Part shown: positions 24,320-36,686 of the stretch, piece by piece | Position numbering within the stretch: the stretch's first letter is position 1 | How the letters are laid out: every line of letters begins with the position of its first letter | NCBI GenBank assembly: GCA_001938485.1 | Contig: MQRK01222231.1 | Coordinates: 1 to 64,000, forward strand | Direction: 5' to 3' | Source of the DNA: Girardia tigrina | Lineage: Eukaryota; Platyhelminthes; Tricladida; Dugesiidae | DNA: 64,000 nt | Program-made: the position numbers and the translations under genes | The notes under the pieces: model-generated | What the model saw: the letters and a program-made list of their open reading frames with translations, nothing else | What the model was told of the DNA's origin: nothing | Databases searched by the model: none

Positions 24320-25095
24320 GATAGTGGCGCTGCGTTACAAAGATTTATCAAAACGTGCTATTGTAACATGGCGTGGTGATAATTTGTCGGTTGTGTCTTA
24401 GTTTATAATGGAGCTGTTTTGCTAAGCAATATCCTAGAAAACGACGAATGACAGTACCAAGAACGGACATAATAAAAAGATAGCTGAAAAATTATTTTGG
24501 CTTGCGTGCGTATCGCCCTGCATATGCACCGCGCATGTCGAAAAAGACTATTTCCGACAGATTTATTTTAGTTGGGTAAATACAATGATTTTACTACTGA
24601 GGTGTATCCTACCATTATGTTTTCTGATGAGACAGTCATCAAACAGTGTTATATTCATTCAGCTCACATATTCACTGACCATAGTGAAAACGCTATATTT
24701 TCAAGTACAATATCCCCAAGATGAAGATGTCTCCTTTAACAATACTATGGAGTTATATTTCAATTAATGACACAGGCCTACGTGGTTCTTACCCAAAATA
24801 GGACGAAAATCGCTACCGTGTACTATAATATATTGAAAAACAATTTATGCATCTTCATGCAACGTTAAGAAAGCACAGTCTTCCAACATAATACAACACT
24901 TACCCACACAGATAAATGCGAGAAATCCTGGCGATCTGAGCAGGGTATTACTCGACTGTCACCATGACGGAGCGGATCTTCATATCATAATCCGATTGAA
25001 AACTGTTAGACTATCACTAAGACAAAAATTACAACCCTCAAGCCAATGTCGGCCGCTGACCTGTGTGACAAAATAAAGTTGAAGTAGTTAGCAGA
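24320..25095 (+). pseudogene. Broken Tc1-like transposase
   Basis: Plus-strand decayed transposase immediately after the intact-ended Tc1. Patches: a possible HTH region near 24330-24420 (LRYKDLSKRAIVTW), FSDETVIKQCYIHS (about 24618-24660, the first-Asp region F-x-D-E), and SYHNPIENC (about 24985-25010, the N-P-I-E-N-x-W motif with Cys for Trp). Then comes MSAADLCDKIKLK. Many stops and shifts occur. Terminal repeats were not identified. It belongs to a different subfamily from the unit at 22573-24058, judging by the motif spellings. Confidence 0.65.
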
Positions 25096-25498
25096 AATTA
25101 CACTTGATTACTGCAAGTGGCTGATTGATTTAATGACCCGCATAATTGTATCTGTAATTTAACCCATAGGCTAAGCACTAGTGGAAACTATCGTCTGTAA
25201 TACTCTTCTGTAAATAAAACGCATATTTCTGGTGTAACTAAAAAAGATAAAAGCGTGATACTTTGTGATATTTATAAATTCATATAGTGATTCCATTTCA
25301 ATCGCCAGAATGGTATAATACTCTAAATGAAAATCAGAAATTAAATTATGTTAAAGTTTATAAATAAATTAAAACCAAAATATATTTTTAGTTTGAAAAG
25401 AAAATATTGTGCAAATAATTGATGATTTGTGCCATGTCATTTTTCTGTGTATAAATGCAAATATCATGCAATTATATAAATATATTTAAAACATTTAG

Positions 25499-25765
25499 TG
25501 GGTGACGTTCAAATTTCTATTAAACCAGATATGGAATTTATTTACAGAAGATATCAACATTTAATAACATGTGAGTATGTACCTTATTATATTGAAAAAC
25601 AAAGTGTATATTTCAAATTGTTTAATATACCAAATATTTTCGTTGGAGAAAATAATAAATTAGAAAAATGGTTATTAGGAACTTTACCATATACATTTAC
25701 AATCGCCTGTTTGGTATGCGGAAATACTCACATTATGAATACCAGTAGATGCTATAAACTTTCAG
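25499..25765 (+). CDS. Exon 5 seen: 4-Cys extracellular module (copy 5)
   Basis: Internal exon, 267 nt (89 codons), phase 1 at both ends. Acceptor ACATTTAG ends at 25498 and donor GTAATT starts at 25766. The module reads VQISIKPDMEFIY, LITC (Cys 1), EYVPYYIEKQ, a middle without sequons but with FNIPNIF, then IACLVCGN (Cys 2, Cys 3 and Gly) and SRCYKLSG (Cys 4 and split Gly). It is more diverged than copies 1-4 yet keeps every Cys and the closing Gly. A mariner element begins only 28 bases after its donor site. Confidence 0.85.
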
Positions 25766-25793
25766 GTAATTAAATAAAATACAAACGTTATTA

Positions 25794-27151
25794 CGAGGGG
25801 TGTCCCAAAAGTTCGTGGACTGATAAGTAAAAACAAATTCAAAAACTTTATTCCAGTTAATAAAATTGATTAATCCTCATCAGAATGACTATCGAACTTT
25901 TCAATATAATCACCATTCAGTTTCACACACTTTTCCCATCTTTATGTCAACTTCCTACTACCATTATCGAAGAAAATGCGCGGTGTCTCCGCAATACACG
26001 CATTGACTGCTGTTTTCATTTCATCCAAATTCGCGAAATGATGTCATCGAAAGGGTTTCTTCAATATCGAGAACAGGTGATAATCACTCGGCGCGATATC
26101 CGGTGAATATGGGGAGTGAGGCTAAAGTGTCCAGCGAATCGTTGCACGGTACTGACAGTCAACTTCGCTGTATGTGGACGTGCGTTGTCCTGATGCAATA
26201 ATGTGATGGATGACAACTTTCTCCACTGTTAGTTCTTGAGAGCTTTGTACAGATCTTTGTCGAGCAGGTTCGTGTAGTATGAACTGTTGATGGTGGCCCC
26301 CTTTAGCAGCTAATCAATGTGAATTATCCCATCACAGTCCCAAAAGACTGTAACCATTATCTTCCCGTCTGAAGGGACGGTCTGTCACCTGGGCGGCACC
26401 ATTGATGGGACTGCTCCTTAGTTTCAGGAAGATAAAACGGGAGGCACGTTTCGTCCACTGTCACAATCCGTAACCAGAACGCTTCACCCGAGATCATGAA
26501 CCAGTTGCAGCAGTTCTTGACAAACAGACTTTCGATTAGCCTTCTGATCGTTGTTGAGGAGGCGCGGAACCCAGCTGGCAGTCAGTTTCCTCATATGCAG
26601 CACCTCTGACATGATGCGGTGCACCTGACTTTTAGAAACGCCTGTAATAGCTGCTATCTCGAGGATAGTGAGACATCTGTCACCAAGAATGACTTCTTCA
26701 ATAACTTTCACATTTTCTTGACATCCGGACGTTGTTGGTCGTCCACTGCCTTCATTATCCTCCAATGATTGACGCCCTGCCGGGAATCGTTGCACCCACT
26801 TAACGGCAGCCGTTATTCCCATAGCGGCATCACCAAAGACGCTTTAATGTTGTGCAAACGGTGTAAACGGTGCACAATATCTGCAGTGGGGGTGTCGTCC
26901 TTCCAGAGGAAATAGATGATTACTCGTAGAGATTTCACTGCCTCTTCCATACTAACTACAAGGGAAAAAAATGACAAAATCATCCATTCGTATGTCACAC
27001 ACATGCCGACGGGCAGCTAATGAGAGTTCACCTCAATTACAATTGATGGGTTCCCCCCTCATGTCATCGTACACACACCGCGCGTTACATTGACACACAC
27101 ACGTGACCACACAATATTCTCTCAGTCCGTGAACTTTTGGGACACCCCTCG
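25794..27151 (-). mobile_element. mariner transposon with both inverted ends and TA duplication
   Basis: A 1,358-bp mariner. The ends are CGAGGGGTGTCCCAAAAGTT (25794) and its inverted partner ending at 27151 (AACTTTTGGGACACCCCTCG), each flanked by TA. The minus-strand transposase relic begins about 26957 (MEEAVKSLRVIIYF) and has a long open piece at 26484-26822. That piece includes EDNEGSGRPTTS (the G-R-P linker) and an HTH-like ITGVSKSQVHRIM. The catalytic half follows downstream with VDETCLPF-like sequence (about 26440-26460). Several breaks are present, so the enzyme is inactive, but the clean ends suggest a relatively recent arrival compared with most elements here. Confidence 0.9.
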
Positions 27152-28390
27152 TAATAAGAACATCAATATGACTTTTAACATTTTTATTATTACAACAAGT
27201 TTGATTGTGCTCAGGACAATCTTTGGTAAAGCGTTCCTAATTTTGCATCAGTCTATTAATTAATGATTTTAATCTTATTATCTAAGCAAATGGATAAATA
27301 AATAATTTGTTAAAATATTTACTCAAAACTTATTGGATAAAAATTAAAATTATTATTAATTAATAATTATAATTATTTGAAAAATATTAATTTAATCTAT
27401 TTATTGTAAAATTCTAAATAAAATTAAAAGACTTATTTTAAATTTTACAATTATTTTAAATTAGAAATAAATCTAAACATTACACATTTTCAGATAATAA
27501 GAATTAAAATTTTGATAGCCATCTGGGAAGAAGAGACACAATTCCAAATCCACATACAACATTCAAACAAAAAATATCATACATTCAAAATATTTTCACA
27601 TCCCCCTCGATTTAAATGGCTTTCAACATTTCTAATAAAAGTTCTTTCATCTTTAAGCTGTAACTCGTAGCTTCTGTCATGATTTCTTTTCACCACTGTT
27701 GCGGGACCCATGTAACGGTCATCTTCTTTTGAGATATTTTCCTTCTTAATCAATACTCGGTCTCCAACTTCAAAAATTCTTCTTGACTCTACTTCTTGTT
27801 CAAAATCTTTCAAATTTTCGTTATCTTCGTGATTGTTTTTCCATAAATGTCTCAATTTTCTTCCAAATACTATCTCGGCCGGTGACATACCTGTCGTAGC
27901 TTATACAGTACTATTTAACACAAACTCGATTTCTGATAAAACTTCTGTCCAATCTTTATGATCTGCATCCTTCATTCTAATATTCAAAACATCTCTGATC
28001 GTGCGAAATTGCCTTTCCACGATTCCATTCGTATTATGATGATATTGACTCGAATAGGATATCTCGACTTTGAACTTTTTCGCCATGTCCTTGAACAAAG
28101 CTGATTCAAGTGTTTTTCCTCTATCTACATGTATTTCAATTTCTGGTCCAAATTTCCATATCCATCTACCCAACAACAATTTTCCAACTATTTTTTCATC
28201 TTGACTAGTCACTGCATTCAGGCTTATATATCTACTGAACTGGTCAATTGTTACCTGTATATATTGACATCCATTTATATTTCTTTTGAATGTTTCACAA
28301 AAATCAATATATATTTTAAAGAAATGTTCATCCGCTAATTGCTTTATATGCTTTTTTTGTTTTGGTTGATAATTATTTATCAATTATTTT
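27152..28390 (-). mobile_element. Ty3/Gypsy-type fossil: LTR plus integrase part
   Basis: A truncated LTR element on the minus strand. The LTR occupies 27152-27600. In minus orientation it starts TGTGAAAATATTTTGAATG and ends near TTGATGTTCTTATTA, matching the ends of the LTRs at 60694-61285 and 62400-62906. The integrase region covers about 27577-28383, with a recognisable catalytic-core domain (segment YIQVTIDQFSRYI) and a C-terminal chromatin-binding-like part (FEVGDRVLIKKENI). No reverse transcriptase is seen on its 5' side, so most of the element is gone. About one break separates the two open parts. The mariner lies flush against the LTR end. Confidence 0.75.
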
Positions 28391-31300
28391 CTTAAATTAT
28401 TTATCACTCCGAAATTGACTCTGTTCTATCGCACTGCGCTTGGATCTATTGACAAGCAGTGGTTACATTTCTTATCTACCTTTTCCACCAACTCCTTGTC
28501 AACAGTTCTGTAAATCTTGCGGACTGAAAAAAAACTATTCTATCTATACCACAAAGGTAAGTATTGTGAATTGCTTTTACATCGTCAAAATTTTGTGTCA
28601 TTTTTGCTTTTTCTGTCAGCAAACATATTTGAAACTCCAATTATTTTCAAAGAACTTCGGTCAAATTATCAGATTTATTCACCAATGAAATCGTCACAGC
28701 CACGTCACATTTACTGACCAGTTCCTCCAACAAGAACTGCTGCTTCAAAATCGCTTCTGACAGTCGATGTACCTGAACTCGTTAGTCTTCTTCTATAACC
28801 GATCTCATCCCTGAAAAAATAGTGCCGTAGTTGCACATTATTTCGACCTCTTTTAGTCCCCATTTCAGCGCTTTGTTAACTAGGTTTATGAATTATTTTC
28901 AACCGATGCTCCTCTATTATATGTTGATGAAGGTTTACCTAAAAAGCATAATATAAACTATTATTTGCATATATTTGATATTCATTTTGATATAGGTACT
29001 ACTATGTATTCAAATGTATTGATAATATCATAGTCATGTAATACAATAAATTTTCAATCTAACAATTACTCAAACCTTGCTCCTGCTCTTGCTTGTTGCA
29101 TAGGAAGAATCGGAGAGGCAATTTATATTTATTTTTGCATGATAAATAAATTTCCTCAATTACTTAGATTACACGCTCTTTGCATTGATTTATTCTGGGT
29201 ATTTGTAGTATGGATGGCTCTGGTTTCCAGTTGTTTTTCTAAAAGCTTAAAGCCTTTTTGCATGGATTCTGTACTTCAACCAAGTTATTAAAGTTGTTTT
29301 TGTTGTGCAGTTGATCTGAAAACCAATGGTCTATCCAGACTTACGATATAAATTGACATACTCTCTACAGAATTGTTAAGGGATTAAAATGAAGGCCAGG
29401 ATTGCTAGTATAACTCTGGAATTCCGCCTGGCATTGCTGATGTTAGGTATTTTCTGAAACCTGATCAATGAAAAATATCTCTTTTACACAAAAAATAGGA
29501 ACATCCGAGTGAGATGAAACAAAAATTTCATATCATCTCTCCAGCCCGATGTTTCAAGAATTTCTTTTGTTCCGTTATCAAACTCAGTTTGCAAGAAATA
29601 AGATACAAATGGATATTCAATGTTTGACGATTGTGTTTTACTTCCAATTTCTTCATTCATCCCCAAAATGAGGGTTATAGTGTCTTATAAATAATAATTC
29701 ACAGAGCTGTCTCTCAATATCTGAATTATAATATCACACATTTTCCTCATCAAAGTTACTAATATTTCGTTAAATAAAGTTTCTGACGGAAAAGCTACTT
29801 TCTATCAATGCACTTGTTGGCTTCACTTTCTGTTAGTGTTTGTTCTAAAAAAACATTTTTATTCTGTAACAAAACCAATAAAACTAAAGAAAATTAAGTT
29901 AACATTACAAGTAAAATTATATATAAAAACACAAAATACTTTCGTTCTCACATGTCTGACTTAAAATATTTCAATAAAAATATCTTTATAAACACACAAA
30001 TTAATCACATTAAAAACTGCATTTGATTAGTTCATAGTTGTGAATAATTATACGTATAAAAAGTGCTTTTCATATTACCACGTTTTTTTCGCTTTTGTTT
30101 CTTTATTTTTGCACTGCTTAAAATTTTTATAATCAATTTTTTCCACTATATTGTCCTTAAAATTTCAGTTTTCTAATTTAAAATATTTAATCACTCTATT
30201 TTCACTAAACAAACACAAAATACACAAATTTTTACGAAATATTTAAATAATTTAGATATCAAATGTTTACATAAACTATTAAAATCCCTTTACTTTCAAC
30301 AACGCCATTTATCGATGTCCTTCTTCAATTCCTATATATTTAAATTGACCGGTATTAGCGTTAACTAGAATTAATAAAATAAAAATGATGAATTAAAATT
30401 AATTTATATCGTAAGATTTGAGGTTAGATAAATTTTAAGATTTAATTTATCTGATTTGAGCTATTAATAATTATTAACAACAACGGAGATTCAAATTTGA
30501 TCAAAACAAAGATTCAAATCATTTTATTATACAAAATTTACCCATATAAATTGTCTCCATACAAACTGTTTTTTGCCAAAAAGACAACTTAGACATGTCC
30601 GATCAGCATGAAATATTTTTTTCATGCTTTGTCTTCGGGTTTTGTTCTACTCTGAAAATTTCAGCCCGATAGCTAGTCGGGTCAAATTTGAGTTAAAAGA
30701 TTTTTCTCGGACAGAATTACAGAAAATATTTATTTTGGTTTCTTTTATTTAGATGCAATTTAATTCCGACAAATTATATTTTTTTTATTTAATTTTTAAA
30801 AATATAGATCGATATATTATTAAGTTTTAGAAATATTTGAGTAACTTACTCCCCAAGACATCAATAATTTTCAACTATTTACTGGTTCGCTTGCTCTGAG
30901 ATATGTTCTTTAATTTATGAGATTAATACACGTTAAGCATTTCGATGTAGCGTAACATTTCCCAAATCGCCCCCTCCAACCTCGTCATACTTCGTCACAA
31001 AATTCAGCAAATTAAATAGCATATAGGTTTCCCCAATATTGGTTACTTATCTTGTTTGCCAAGTAAATGCTAGTCCCACAAACAGGCTCTTTTTTTGTTT
31101 TTTATTTTTTCTTGACTTTATTTCATTTATTTATTATCCTAAAACAAAATTCATTACAGTAAATACAAAGACATTACAAACAAATCAAATTTTATTTCAA
31201 AACACCAAAAAAACAGTATTTAAAGTAACAAGTAAGTATTAAATATCTTTAAAATAATAAAAAATGGTCATAATTAAAAAATGGACAAAATGAAATGTTA

Positions 31301-31860
31301 TGGTGATGAAATACTATAATGATGAATTGATATAATGTTGAAATGTGCAATGATGAAATTTCTCGAATGAAGAGGTGTCTGGTCACCCTCACAATGAAAT
31401 GCATGCAGACAAAAGCCTTTTGCATACAAACTTGCATGTAATTTTTCGATTTTGACCGGCGTTTAACGATATCACATAAAATCCGGTAGGTGTACACACA
31501 TAAAATTGAAATACTGTAAATATCTCTCTCTTACACACACTCACACCTTATCGCTCGTGCTTCAGCAACCAGAATCTCTCTGTTAATATTACTCATGTGT
31601 GTCTGCTGCCGTGTTCGGCAGCAATATAATATTGTTTCAGGGACAACACATTAGTATTTGCCGATTAATCACCACAGCAGTATTAGCATGTCGTACATAC
31701 ACTCTTGCATGCTGTCAGGCTATACTTAAATGACAGCGACTGTATTATTAAATGCTTTAAAAACATATTGATGTTGCTTGTTTTTAGAATAGAAAGTTGT
31801 AGTAATATAATATCGTTTTTATAAAGTTGATCTTGAATGAAAATTTTTATATTCGTTTCA
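28391..31860. other. Intron DNA without an identified gene
   Basis: About 3.5 kb of AT-rich sequence. Minus-strand patches of coding-like sequence occur at about 28680-28870 and 29100-29830 (for example 29484-29666, MGMNEEIGSKTQSS...), in several frames, with no family I can name. At 31270-31360 there are loose repeats of an AATGATGAAAT-like unit. At 31605-31622 there is a small hairpin with a 7-bp stem (GCTGCCG, loop TGTT, CGGCAGC). No exon of the host gene was found here. Confidence 0.4.
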
Positions 31861-31866
31861 TAAAGA

Positions 31867-32475
31867 AGTAGCGGGGAAAATGGGGGTTCTCCCCCCGGGG
31901 GAGAAGGTAGCCCGTTGTCATGGCAACGGTTAGCATAGCAACGGTTCCGGCTCACTTGGAAACGCTTCTGATTGGTTTTTGGTACCCTAGCAACGGTTCC
32001 GATCACCCTAGCCTAGGCAGTAACGATCGCGATCACCCTAGTAACGGTCCCGGTTCACTTGGTAACGGTAACCAAGGGACGTTTTCATTAGCAACGGATG
32101 CAGTGATTCAAAGCGGTTGTAACTATAGTAACGGTTACCGTATCCATGGCAACAGTTACCCTTTCCATTGCAACCATAGAAAAAAGTGCTAATCGATCAC
32201 TGTACTGTGCCCAGATGTGCTAATCGATATTTTTAAAGTGATAATTGATAGTGAAAATTTGGCGCACATTTCTAATGTACTAGCACAGTGCTTTTCAAGC
32301 TGCACCTGTGCAAAAGTGAAAAATCAATACATAAAATTTTTTAAAAGTGCTAGTGTCAAAAATCGATATTATGTGTTTGATGCACATTTTGATTCTCTAA
32401 CTAAATGGGCAATTAGAATTTTCATATATTGATTAGTTTTCCCTATATTTAACATAATTGTCAAATTTACATTTA
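31867..32475 (+). repeat. Polinton left inverted terminal repeat
   Basis: Matches 39440-40009 inverted, with moderate divergence and small gaps. The outer 300 bp are unusually G/C-rich for the window and built of GGTTACC- and GGCAACGG-like units repeated about a dozen times. The inner part is AT-rich (AAAGTGATAAT and GTGTTTGATGCACAT are shared with the right arm). Confidence 0.85.
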
Positions 32476-32705
32476 CCTACATGGTGAAAGTTCATTACAT
32501 TCAATTTTTATATATATTTAAAGTGATACATTAAAAGAAACAATAAATTCTAAATTTAATAAACATTTATTTCATTGAAATATAATTTTGAGACAACGCT
32601 AAACACCTTTTATAAGCACAGTGTGAACCATGTTCACGATATATACAAGTAATGTTTTTTGGTATCGTTTTTAGTTTGTCATATTTATATGTGCATATTC
32701 TCAGA

Positions 32706-32939
32706 TCAGGAAATAAGGACTATCAACTTTTCTTTTCGTCCATCATCATTATCCTTGACATAGAACAATGCTTCAGCTAAATTACATCGTGATCGAATGT
32801 CTCGCATTGAAAAATCCTGACAAAACTTGATCTTGTGTTCTTCCAACGTCTTTTTATGATGATATAATGTTAAATAAGCATTTGTTCTTTGTGCTTTGTT
32901 TGAACAGCAATGCATTTTAGGTCTAGAAATTGCACCCAC
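32706..32939 (-). other. Unassigned reading frame inside the Polinton
   Basis: A 77-codon minus-strand frame in the left half of the Polinton fossil, of no family I recognise. The stretch 32476-33338 otherwise holds AT-rich sequence. Confidence 0.3.
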
Positions 32940-33338
32940 ATATTATATTACATTTGCAACACTAATTTAACTTACTGAAATACATAATGTAATGGATTAA
33001 ACATATTGTCAACATACATTATACACAACTCTTTAATCATGTACTCATCATTATTATCCACAAATCTCTCAAAATAAATAAAGAAGATAGACATTTTTCA
33101 ACAATAAAAATTCATTAACGTGGCAACTTTGTTTATAACTATAAAAGAATAAAGTCTTAGATTGTGGAATTAATCCTTTATTCCTTTATATTATAAAAAT
33201 AATCCTAACCAGATTAATCCCAAATATGTAATTATTGGATGAATCTGTTTAAGATGGTTTTTAAAAAAAATAAACCAATACAACGAATATAAACAAATAA
33301 ATGTGAATCTTTATTTTTTTAACAATTAACCTTTAAAT

Positions 33339-34226
33339 CAGTGTTCTGGCCTTCCAATGAGAATGCTTGTTGTTTACCAGCTTAATGTCACGTGTGTTGT
33401 ATGATTCACGATTCTAGAAAACTATGTATAATGGTGTTTATATGCGTCGGGTTTTACTCATTATTGTCTTCCCAATGTCTTATGTGAATTTTATTTTTGA
33501 TGAATGTGTTCAGTCGGTGATTGACGATAGAACGACATAACAGCCGTCCTACTCGCATACAAAACACAAAAATGGCTATTTTTGGCGTTATGTAATTATG
33601 CAATGCCCCCTTAGTAATAAATATGGATATAATTGACAATACAAGTCATAAATTTCAAAGAAAATTCACTGATTTTGATACATATCAAGTTAAAATAACC
33701 ACCGAGTTACTAGAAGAATTGCAAAATTGTCAAAATCTCGATGAGATCACTTTAGATATCAAAAATCTTCCAATAGGAATAATCATCACGCATCAAGTTT
33801 TATATCTTCAATTTTCACTGCTTTGAAATTACAGGAATGTTCCATCTATCGAGTCTAAGAGAAGCTGTTAAATCTTTCTTTTCATTTACTTTATCTTTGA
33901 GAGGAGTCTCTCTTGTCTTTTCGAGTTTTACTGTTGGTGGAATAAAGTTCTTATTGATACTAAAGTTAGGAACGCATTTTTTTGCTTGATATTAATTGTG
34001 TTTTGTATGCGAGTAGGACGGCTGTTATGTCGTTCTATCGTCAATCACCGACTGAACACATTCATCAAAAATAAAATTCACATAAGACATTGGGAAGACA
34101 ATAATGAGTAAAACCCGACGCATACAAACACCATTATACATAGTTTTCTAGAATCGTGAATCATACAACACACGTGACATTAAGCTGGTAAACAACAAGC
34201 ATTCTCATTGGAAGGCCAGAACACTG
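33339..34226. mobile_element. 888-bp insert with near-identical 231-bp inverted arms
   Basis: The arms are 33339-33569 and 33996-34226. By eye they are identical as reverse complements over 231 positions except for one base, with no gaps. The outer tips read CAGTGTTCTGGCC. The 426-bp centre is unique and has a plus-strand frame at 33623-33826 (MDIIDNTSHKFQRKF...). Each arm also carries, reading inward to outward, the same short frame ending in IRHWEDNNE. No clear target duplication is visible (left flank TTTAAAT, right flank TTTGTGG). It may be a foldback-type transposon or a local inverted duplication. Its arms are far less diverged than the Polinton's own ends, so it is younger or has been homogenised. 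Confidence 0.8.
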
Positions 34227-34517
34227 TTTGTGGTATTTTAATTTGTATGAAGGCGTTGCTGTAAAATTAAATGTATGAGATTGTTATATTGTTTGTTTTG
34301 ACTAAGTGAGTGGTTGTTTGGTTATTTGTGAAGTGGAGTTCTTTACTTGTTCTGACACCAATGTAAAATAGCTAACTGAAAACGTGTTTCAGTGAACTCT
34401 TTTAATGTAACAAAAAAATAAAGATAAATATATATAGAAATTTTATTTTTATACAATATAAATAAACATATAACAAAAAAATCACATACGAGAGAATGGC
34501 ACGGATAAATTTCGGTT

Positions 34518-34739
34518 TTGATTAGTGTTTATTGTTCTAAGGTTTCAAAGGAACAATCTTCTGTTGTAACAATGTCGGTGGAAACGTCAGATAATCATTT
34601 GGTTGCACAACGAGATTTTGAGGAAACAGATTATGTGGAAAGACGCACTTTCAGGGGAAATAATAATCCATCAACGACAGAACGATTCTTCGGTAAAGTG
34701 AATATCGACACTGGACGCTCGTTCTATCGCAATTACTGA
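34518..34739 (+). other. Unassigned reading frame inside the Polinton
   Basis: A 73-codon frame with many charged residues (ETDYVERRTFRGN) that I cannot assign. It lies between the inverted-arm insert and the AT microsatellite/gap. Confidence 0.3.
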
Positions 34740-34830
34740 TTTCGTGAATTTCCGATCGGTTTATGAGAAATCCGTACAGAAAATTCCGGATAATATTAAT
34801 ACAGATAATTAATATTAATATTGATTTATT

Positions 34831-34840
<10 letters not shown>

Positions 34841-34884
<44 letters not shown>

Positions 34885-34947
34885 NNNNNNNNNNNNNNNN
34901 NNNNNNNNNNNNNNNNNNNNNNNNNNNNNNNNNNTATATATATATAT

Positions 34948-34980
<33 letters not shown>
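34841..34980. repeat. (AT)n microsatellite with assembly gap
   Basis: TA repeats from about 34841 to 34884, a run of 50 N at 34885-34934, then more TA repeats to about 34980. The true length is unknown. The open frames across it are artefacts. Confidence 0.95.
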
Positions 34981-34987
<7 letters not shown>

Positions 34988-35019
34988 TATATAATATAAA
35001 TATATATGTCTCTGGGTCA

Positions 35020-35295
35020 CTATAATAACAATTGGCGTTTAAGCCAGTCTGTACAATAATTTCCACAAAGAAATGTTAGTGGATTTTGATACATTACATA
35101 ATTATATATGTCAGGTTGTTGCAATCGTTCCAATTTTGTTACCAATGTTGATGGGTAATACATCCCAAGTGGATCGAATACTCGAATAAGGTCTGAAGTC
35201 ACATGTTCTGCAATCCAGTGTTCTCCTGGTAAATCAGGAGTCTGAGTATTAATTACATATCCTCCATCGAGTAGATAATCTGGAACTTTATCCAA
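35020..35295 (-). pseudogene. Polinton adenovirus-type cysteine protease part
   Basis: Part of the Polinton fossil. The segment contains GEHWIA and, near its C-terminal end, CGNYCTDW, the His and Cys regions of adenain-like (C5/Ulp1-fold) proteases that mature capsids in Polintons and adenoviruses. It lies at the downstream end of the minus-strand capsid block. Confidence 0.8.
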
Positions 35296-35442
35296 CGAAT
35301 ATACTCCACGGAATTGAGGATATCCTTTCAGTACTTTTTCAATCTGATATGTACTTTATATGTAAATATAAAAGGTTTTGGTACAACTTACTTCATTTAT
35401 TATTTCTGTTCGTAATTGCTGTTTACAGTTCTAAGACTGTGT

Positions 35443-36686
35443 TTATACAATAACTGTACCATCTTTTCGTATTTGTATCTCACTATCAAATACTCCATAT
35501 ACATAAAATATAATTGCTTTATCTAATGCCTTATGGAATCTTAAATCCAATTTTAAATTGCCTGTTCCTGGCATTTTTATTTGATCAACATCAAAATTAT
35601 GTGCCAAAACAAATGTAAAGTAGGGGTGTTTTGTTTTGAAATCATCCATAGTGATTCCATTATTCATATTTTTATTCACGAGTACCATGCTTAATATTAT
35701 AGACTTGTAGTAAATAAATCAGTAAAATCATTCTTTTCAAAGTTAATTTTATATGAATCTCTGTAATCATTTTCTCGAGATAGGGTAAGAGAACTAATAT
35801 TACAGTTGTCAAATGCTGAGCAACAGGATGCGTAATCTCCGCAAACTTTGTTACTATCTTTAAATGTTACCAATACAAATTTTGTTAAACGTTCATCACT
35901 AAACAGGTTTTCCTTGTATTCACCATGTGATCCTTTAGGAATTGAAAACTGAACAATTTTTGCTTTTCGAATGGGATATATATCACTTTGATTATCAAGA
36001 CCCATAATATGAACCAATCTTACTGATTCTGTTGTACGAACACGTCGTATTAATAACTTTGCACTCTCAATATATATTTGAGGCTTAATCTCTGTTTCAG
36101 TACCAGTCTTTTCATATTGAAAGATAACTTTACTTTCATTTCGATGAATCTTGATTGTTATATTGACATTTGGTATGAGATATTTTGGCTACTCAAAAAA
36201 TTCCAGATTTAACGGTTCGCATAATGTCATCAAGGCTGATTTCCGCATCCATTTGACTCTTTCAGTTGCCTCACCATACCCCATGGACTTGAAAAACGTA
36301 TTCTTTGTATCTGAAACTAAATTTAATGTAGTCTCAATGATAGCCTTTGGATAATAACTATCATTAGTGTCTTCAATCTTAGTATTATTGAGAAAGAAGG
36401 TCATATCTTTAAATAAGCAATGAAAGAGGTAATTATTCGGTATAAATTTTGTAATGTCGATAGTAATGTCTTTTCCTGATTCATCAACTTCTTTTATTTT
36501 AATGGTAAACATTATATCTTTCATATCAATGTATTCATCTTCACTACCGATAATATCAATCTCTATATGAGATGTATTATACCCATTAATACTATGTTTG
36601 GGGTAAATATCTTCAAAAGCATATGAATCTATAACAACTTGTGGTGGAGCTGGACTAAATATGTCCAATTCCGATTTAGTACTCAT
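35443..36686 (-). pseudogene. Polinton major capsid (double jelly-roll) remains
   Basis: Three open segments (36189-36686, 35697-36017, 35443-35688) form a block whose first segment has the N-terminal features of Polinton major capsid proteins, including HIEIDI and a strand-rich composition (FTIKIKEVDE). They lie in capsid-gene order just upstream of the protease part. The gene is broken in at least two places. Confidence 0.7.

Noticed and set aside
31605-31622. Hairpin GCTGCCG-TGTT-CGGCAGC as a terminator or RNA element
   Set aside because: A single 7-bp stem without conserved context. In a eukaryotic intron this is expected by chance at this scale.
34763-35066. Open frames of (IY)n on both strands
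   Set aside because: Produced by the (AT)n microsatellite and the run of N.
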